Source: Hyaloscypha bicolor E
Taxonomy: Eukaryota > Ascomycota > Leotiomycetes > Helotiales > Hyaloscyphaceae
Direction: 5' to 3'
DNA length: 64,000 nt
NCBI RefSeq assembly: GCF_002865645.1
Contig: NW_020194626.1
Location: forward strand, 620,001 to 684,000
In this document: positions 58,386-64,000 of the stretch, piece after piece
Layout: each line of letters begins with the position of its first letter
Numbering within the stretch: position 1 is the first letter of the stretch
The notes under the pieces: generated by a model
The model's database searches: none
What the model was told of the DNA's origin: nothing
What the model saw: the letters and a program-made list of their open reading frames with translations, nothing else
Position numbers and translations under genes: made by a program

Positions 58386-59670
58386 TCAATCTTTGTCGAT
58401 GCAACCTACCCCGGCCGCATGCTCGCCGCGATTGAAGAGTCGTACCAGGCCCATAGCGGCTCCAGCCGCAATGCTTCCCACGACGACCATTTGCACACCT
58501 GAGAAGCAACACATTCGAATACTCCTCCCCCCTCCGAAGCCGATCACCGCCCCTTCCTTCACATATCCAAAACCGAACAACGCCACTACCATAACTCCTA
58601 TTGAGATATATAACCCGAGATACACCTGCTCGTCTCCAATGCAAAAATATGGTATCAGCGGGAGGAGACCACCCAAAAAGTACGCAACGGCGATCGTTAT
58701 AGCGGAAGTGAGAGCTCGAGAAGATGCTGGTTCTTCCTCACAGTGGTGGAATTTCATAACGAAGTCGACAAGGTTCGGCGTGCTACTGAGATGGGTGACC
58801 AGATCGTTCAGTGTCTGCTTAGGTACGTTATAAGGCCCAAAGACTTCAGTGATGTCCTGCAGGACGGTCTGGGGGTTGGTAGCCACCAATTTCTCAGCTT
58901 CTTCTCGCTGGGCTCGGTATGAAGAACTGGGGATTTCGTTAGGAAGGGCCGAGTCTCAAGGAACAATTTACCCACGCTTCACTCTTCGCCCCCAAATATC
59001 CACCCAATCCCATCGAAATTGCACCGGCAATTAGCTCCGCGAATCCACCGAATATGACGACTTTTGTGTTCCCCAAGGCAGATAACCCGGCCGTGAGAGC
59101 GAATGGGACTGTTAAGCCGTCCGATAACCCTATTGTCGCATCCGAAATGACTCGAGCATCTACACGGAATCCCTTCCTCTTCTTCGCCTTCCCATTCTTC
59201 GAGTCTGTACTCTGACTTTCGACATCTGGAGAATCCGACTCGTTTGTAGATGCTTGTTTAATGCCTACAATAGGGTTCGGGGTTAGCAATTGACTCGAGT
59301 ATTCATCCGACCGAAGCAATAGCTCTTCTGAGACATAATTCCAGCTCAATGGTCCAGGGGAGAGAAAAGTTCGATCCATACCATACTCGCGGCTGGGCTG
59401 TGTACGCTTCGGGACAGCAGTGACTGTTTGTTTGAAGAACAGATTTTTCAATCCGACCAAAGACATAGCTTTGACTGGGGAGGGCCGAGGTTCGTAACGT
59501 CGTCTTCGCACAATCGAGCGTGAGGCTGCAGGAGTTCCTGAATGGGAGGCGTCTGTGTCTGCGTCTGTACCGGAGGCTGGATGCTCTGAAGGCTCGCTGT
59601 CGGCGTCTATATCATGATCGGGGAGTCTATCGTAGCGAGCAGCTCCGCCAGCAATCTCGTAAGCGGACAT
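58386..59670 (-). CDS. CCC1: CCC1/VIT1-family Fe2+/Mn2+ vacuolar transporter
   Basis: 411 residues from exons 59670-58976 and 58926-58386. The donor is GTGGGT and the join gives KSEASSYRAQREEAE, matching the family; the donor two codons later would put a stop in frame. The first 175 residues are a hydrophilic, Ser/Asp-rich cytosolic segment longer than in yeast. VISDATIGLSDGLTVPFALT, KVVIFGGFAELIAGAISMG and GGYLGAKSE are the near-invariant core of TM1-TM2 of the family, with metal-path Asp/Glu residues. A cytosolic charged linker (about 235-310) and three further TM segments follow (TSAITIAVAYFLGGLLPLIP, IGVMVVALFGFGYV, VVVGSIAAGAAMGLV). The protein would store iron or manganese in the vacuole. 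Confidence 0.92.
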
Positions 59671-60735
59671 GGCGTCCTATATGGCGCTGTACACGAGTAT
59701 TCTGTGTCGCTCTTGTCCCAGACTGGTGTTACCGTTTCCAGATGCACCGAGGTGGTTTGGGGCACATCGGCGGCGGCGAATCAGAAGCCCCACAATTTTT
59801 GCTGACCAGGGACCACGGTTCAGATGCCGGCCGCTGATTGGCGGGTCTCTGGATGACAGCTGGGCAGGAGGTCACAGCTAGATTCTGGCTGGCCTTCACT
59901 GCTCGCATGGCTGAATTTACGAACGGCATCCCCCCACTCGGCGGGATGCTGCTACCAAAATGAAGCAGAAGGCTGAAAAAGGAGCTCGTAGATGAGTAAT
60001 TACCAATCGCCCATTGGCTCATTGCTTTCCCCCCCTTAAAGTTCGATTCCAATTGTTCCACTACATAAAAAGCGTCTGAAGCTCATGCACTGCTTCCCTG
60101 CTCCCCTTCACACCGCACACAACTTGGTAATACGATGCATCTGATTGGCGGATGGATCGCGAGATCGAGTTTCTTAAGTCCCCCTTGTTACTTCCTACAT
60201 GCACTTTGCAGATCTGGTGAAGTTACTCGGCGATTTGATGGCTTGCATGATCAAAACTTGAATTTGGCATCTGAATACTGTGGTATGCAAATGAAGGGCA
60301 CGAGAAGAGGGCCGATCTGCCTGTCCGTTGCTTCGTGAGCGCGTTTTTAGACTTTTCGGTTTATTAATCAGACTTTCTTCTGTCACTGTCCAAAGTGCTG
60401 CAGTCTACGGAGTACTCTGTAGCCGTCAACGCCCCCATTGGGCTCAGCGTGAGACTGGCCTTGGGTTACAACAATTCGTGCCTGGCTATCAGCACTGATA
60501 GGATCTTTTACTGGTCGAACGACCTAGCTCAGCATGTGAGATTATAATGTCACTCTGCACAAGGTACACTAGCTAGGGAGCGGGATATGAATAGGAATAA
60601 TTTTTATTCATTTAACTCAGAGACGGAGAGGTATCAAGCATATCACAATGATCCTCCCTGATGTCCTCCTGTGCCTGAGCACCCCAATTTCAACCTATCG
60701 TGATCGTACATCTCCCCAGTAAATATTCAACCCCA
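59671..60735. other. Intergenic, promoter of the CCC1-like gene
   Basis: About 1.06 kb. Short frames only; none supported. Iron-response GATA-type sites could be expected but are not reliably distinguishable by eye. Confidence 0.5.
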
Positions 60736-60942
60736 TCAAGCACCACCTTCACGTTTCGCATATTCCTCTTCAATCCGCTCCTCATACAATCTATCCGCCG
60801 CTTCTTCAACCTCTGTCTTCCTTTGCGACGATGTACTGGCCTCTGCCTGTGCAGCGGACGAGTTCAGGATTAAAGCGTCGGTTGCTGGGTTGGGTTCCAC
60901 GCTCGAGTTCGAGGGCTTCTCGTCGGCCATTGGAGGAGGCAT
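60736..60942 (-). CDS. Small acidic protein, function unknown
   Basis: Intronless, 68 residues from ATG 60942. The reading frame is open further upstream only to a TTG. The chain is Ser/Asn/Ala-rich and then helical and acidic (EVEEAADRLYEERIEEEYAK), ending GGA. It could be a small regulatory or complex subunit; no family recognised. Both a clean ATG and a helical C-terminus support it, but its size leaves doubt. Confidence 0.5.
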   Translation of the reverse strand: MPPPMADEKPSNSSVEPNPATDALILNSSAAQAEASTSSQRKTEVEEAADRLYEERIEEEYAKREGGA

Positions 60943-62141
60943 CCTGACTGCTAGCGTTAACTTGACTAGAGGGTCTTTAAATTTTCGAGGATAGACTGAG
61001 GACTGCGTGTGGAAGAGAAGAGAAAATCCACGTGCATTCAAGCTTTTATGATCCCCGCGATGTGGCGAGTGGCCAAGACTGAGTGTGGCGCAGCATGTCA
61101 GGGGCCTCGGAGCTTGCTCCGCTGAATTAGGCAGTGATCGTCGATGCCAACTTCAGATGAAAGACATTTTGCTTTTGACGGCGATGTAACTCTCCCCCCT
61201 CCCCATAATTAAATGTAACAGTGGGTCAAAGTGCAGGGGTTTTTTGGTATGGCAACTGGACCGTGCCAGGCTAGTTTTGCGGGGACCCCCTATTACCTTT
61301 ATTTAGGGGGGGAGAAGTGAAAAGGGGTATCCGTCACACTGGCATGGCTGCCTTGATGTGGTTATCAGGTCATGGCTTTCGAGCCATAAAAGCCTCTTGA
61401 GAACGGGTAACGGGCCGCCAGTGCCGTGGTTTCTGTGGACCATCACTGTGGGATCTGAAAATTGGTATGAGACTCCTTGGTTAATCTCGATAACCCCAGA
61501 GTCTCATGTCCCTGTTCAACGAAGCGTATGAACCAACTCGGAACAGATTCACCCAGCAAGAGATCATAGAATATGAAGGTTCCTTGGGTACAGCCATTCA
61601 AACCCAGCAGATGAGCCAGGTAGCCCGGGACGAGAGGGATCCGGCGATGGGAGTCGTGACTCGTGACAGATATTGCTGTAGGCCGAAGCTTCGGCTGATT
61701 GTAAACTGCTCGCTCGAAAGTATTTTGGATGGGTCGGAGCCAAAAGAACATTCTGACTTGCCTCTGCTGAAATCCCAGTTGGATCCATCACCCTTGCAAG
61801 ATTATGAGCTTTTTATCTATCTCCAATTCCGATGGAATATTGCTGAGGCGTTTTGCGAAGGGAGCTGAAACGACTCCGCAGTGGAGATCCCGTCCAATGA
61901 TGGGGTTGCTGGAAGGATTCATTCCTTGCTGATGGGTTCATAAGTGCAACTTTTTGATCTGTTATCCAGAGGCCGGCCGGTTTCCGGCCTCGCCGATATT
62001 GATCGAATGCTCATTGCATGATCTCAGTCCAAAGTGGATGCCCAGAACTGCCCCCAATCGCTCATTCCAAATTCCAAAAGGAGGGAGACATGGCTGATAC
62101 CCAAACCTGGGCTCTGGCCGACCTTTGACAATATTCTTTCC
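60943..62141. other. Intergenic
   Basis: 1.2 kb. The plus frame 61506-61868 (120 codons) overlaps minus frames of similar size and has no motif; not called. No other feature is supported. Confidence 0.5.
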
Positions 62142-63298
62142 TCAGCCGACCATACCTGGGTCAGACGGGCTGAGGCGCCAGCTTTGAGTTCTCTGCATTG
62201 CCTTCCGTCTCTCAGTAGCAGACCGTAAGGGTGATGGCGGTATCTTCTTGTCCGGTTTCGATGGAGGGTGACCAGGGTTCTCAGAACATTTGAAGTACCA
62301 CTGGGGGTTTGAGATGTCCCGAGCTGAAAGTGGAAGAGCGATAACAGAGATTTCCGAGATCTCGGACAGGCTCACGCCAGTGAACACCGACCAAGCATGT
62401 GTTCTCACAATAGAAGTCGTGAATGAGGTGTCACATTCGTATGATAGTGTTCTTCTGTATACTCTGGATGTGTTCAAGTCGAGGTGAAACGATTGGTGCG
62501 CAGTAAGCTCAGGAACCGTTCCAAGTTGTCGGATATTTTGAAATACATCGGAGGTCTCCATCATGCCTTGGGCACTGAACACACTCTCTGAGTCGCTACT
62601 TCCATTTCTGTGGCAGACGGTATAAACACTCTCAGATTCATACTTATCTTCCAGGTGGCGAAGTCGTTTCGAGACATCTTTGTTCGACGCCAAGATTTGG
62701 TTGGTAAGTTTGTGTAGCTCTTTTGATGATCTGCTTGCTTCTAGATCAGATTCACTAAGAAATTTTAGTACCACATCTACTTGAACATCAGGGCGCAATT
62801 TGGAATTGAAATTATGAGAGACGATGCAATATGCAGCCAAGGTACTGAAGAGCAGACATTGAAAACTGACCATTGAGCAATGCTGAGCATTAGGGACAAT
62901 GAAGATTTATGGCTCTCAAGTCGTAGCATGATACTCGCTAGTTTGTTCTGTTTTAGCATCCAATTTGCACGCAACATGAGCGAAGTCCTAGGTCTAGTAA
63001 TGATTTTGTTGACCAGAGCTTCGAGTTCCGAGAATGTCAAAACTGCCTGCGTCAGAGATGTAACCAGGTGCTCGACTTTGATTAAAGTCATGCGTTGTCT
63101 CGATTCCGAATTCATTTTGCAAAGAAGCTTTTGAATCGCGGAGAGGCAAGCTTCGATTTGTGCAACTTGACTCAAGATATTATCCACCATTTGCGGAGCT
63201 TCGCTCAAAATGGATTTTATGGTGAAAATCGCTGATGTAACTTGCCCTGCCGCAAGGAGCAACCCCGCCATTGATGCTGTAGCACTTAAAGGGTCCAT
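62142..63298 (-). CDS. Stand-alone STAND N-terminal (Helo-like) domain protein
   Basis: 346 residues from exons 63298-62871 and 62754-62142. The donor is GTCAGT and the acceptor CTTAG; this join gives AQCESDLEASRSSKE, and the other in-frame read-through meets a stop. The start MDPLSATASMAGLLLAAGQV is the hallmark of the fungal N-terminal domain that precedes NACHT/STAND modules in NLR-like proteins of the incompatibility type. The domain is helical (LSAIQKLLCKMNSE, TFSELEALVNKI) and continues ASNKDVSKRLRHLEDKYE. There is no NACHT or repeat domain: the second half is Ser-rich and ends normally. Family N-terminal domains act as cell-death or signalling effectors; here it is separate from any sensor. 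A role as partner or inhibitor is inference. Confidence 0.75.
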
Positions 63299-63418
63299 TT
63301 TGAAAGTTTGTTGAACGATGAGGGAAATGAGAATTGGAAATCAATGGGAGTTATGACGTTCTGATACAGTTATATGCGAAAACTCCCTGTTTTAGCGAAT
63401 TTTAGCCGCATCATGCAC

Positions 63419-63441
63419 TTTTGGTGCGCACCCCACCAAAA
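63419..63441. repeat. Short hairpin with ACCCCACCAAAA motif
   Basis: TTTTGGTG at 63419-63426 faces CACCAAAA at 63434-63441 around CGCACCC. The right half (GCGCACCCCACCAAAA) is close to GCGAACCCCACCAAAA at 50876-50891 in the mariner-like relic, so it may mark the edge of an element that includes the downstream frame. Confidence 0.5.
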
Positions 63442-63537
63442 ATTAATGATAATTGACAAAACTCACCCAACAATCGCACTACCACCTCCAGCACCATCCC
63501 AATTAGGCAATTTCGACTTTATTCGCAAGCTCCTACC

Positions 63538-64000
63538 ATGGCACGTTCAAAGAGCAAAAAAATCGAGAAACCACCGCCTTTAGTAGGCAAAAAACGACAG
63601 AGAAAACCTACGGCTAAGGCCTCCTCCGCTCTAGTAGCTCCCAAACAGCCTAAAATCAAGCTCACGACTGCTAGCAGGCCCCCAAAAGAGCCTTCTCCTG
63701 ATACTGGTGCTAGCGGAGCTAATCCCCAAAGGGAGCGTACTATCGAAATATCGTCGTCGTCGTCCAGCGAGTCTCCAGAGCCCGAAGCTAAGACCCACGT
63801 GGTTACCGTAAACTGGCAGGTTTACCTGAATTATAAGCTAGTTCATTCGGAGTCTTTTCAGGAGGATTTTTTATTAATTCTATATAATGGATACCGATTT
63901 TGGCAGGGCTGGGTTCAGATGAGGGTCGACGAAGCGGCGAAGACGGATAAGGAGATCAAAGCTAGGAGAAAATGGAAGGGAATATATGGAGCTTTGAGTA
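63538..64000 (+). CDS. Partial frame running off the window, repeat-associated
   Basis: ATG at 63538 opens 154 codons without a stop up to the window edge. The first 90 residues are basic and Pro/Ser-rich (MARSKSKKIEKPPPLVGKKR, then TIEISSSSSSESPEPE). After that a folded-looking part begins (VTVNWQVYLNYKLVHSESF, FLLILYNGYRFWQGWVQMRV). The length and the change from disordered to ordered composition support real coding. Placement just inside the ACCCCACCAAAA hairpin suggests a mobile-element gene with a DNA-binding tail, but no transposase motif is yet in view. The rest of the protein lies outside the window. Confidence 0.55.
   Translation, partial: MARSKSKKIEKPPPLVGKKRQRKPTAKASSALVAPKQPKIKLTTASRPPKEPSPDTGASGANPQRERTIEISSSSSSESPEPEAKTHVVTVNWQVYLNYKLVHSESFQEDFLLILYNGYRFWQGWVQMRVDEAAKTDKEIKARRKWKGIYGALS

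Noticed and set aside
61506..61868. 120-codon plus-strand frame
   Set aside because: Equal-sized antisense frames and no recognisable feature.

Overview
The window looks like nuclear DNA of a filamentous ascomycete (Pezizomycotina). Genes are broken by short GT..AG introns, mostly about 45-60 bases and up to about 180. Neighbours lie on either strand with their own promoters. The proteins are of fungal type: a TamA/DAL81 zinc-cluster regulator, a SIP5 homologue, a tyrosinase, an ARA2-type aldo/keto reductase, mitochondrial mL50, a CCC1-type metal transporter and a Helo-like STAND N-terminal protein. I cannot fix the class from sequence alone. All exon joins were derived by hand from reading frame and splice signals, without transcript data.

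Layout. 1-10.6 kb: a fold-back (MITE-like) element, a sugar MFS transporter, a second MFS transporter on the minus strand, then two decayed genes, a lysine/serine/proline-rich one and an amidase with four frameshifts. 10.6-15.8 kb: a gene-poor stretch, GC-rich from about 12 kb, with a 9-base minisatellite. 15.8-21 kb: a DapA/NanA-family aldolase, a gene-poor stretch with small or broken reading frames, and a kinase-fold protein. 22-29 kb: a TamA/DAL81-like regulator and, upstream of it on the same strand, an unusual GNAT acetyltransferase-amidase fusion. 29-36 kb: a four-TM membrane protein, a secreted tyrosinase and a small secreted, possibly GPI-anchored protein. 36-43 kb: an AT-hook/histone-H1-like protein, mL50 with an internal duplication, a small Cys-rich membrane protein in divergent arrangement with it, and a SIP5-like protein. 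46-50.5 kb: ARA2-like dehydrogenase, DAHP synthase and an Ser/Pro-rich conserved-looking protein. 50.8-53.5 kb: a deleted Tc1/mariner-like element and unresolved reading frames. 53.5-61 kb: a compact housekeeping block (coiled-coil protein, PF14880-type COX assembly protein, small membrane protein, zeta-type GST, CCC1-type transporter, small acidic protein). 62-64 kb: a stand-alone STAND N-terminal-domain protein and the start of a repeat-associated reading frame that runs off the window.

Links between genes. The best functional link is between the TamA/DAL81-like regulator, a family that controls nitrogen-catabolic genes, and the adjacent amidase fusion, whose amidase half resembles allophanate hydrolases. 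This is inference from position and family. DAHP synthase (entry to aromatic amino acids) and tyrosinase (phenol oxidation) are not adjacent and need not be co-regulated. The most interesting items are the GNAT-amidase fusion, the clustered frameshifts in the amidase pseudogene, and two loci 12.5 kb apart that share a terminal ACCCCACCAAAA motif.
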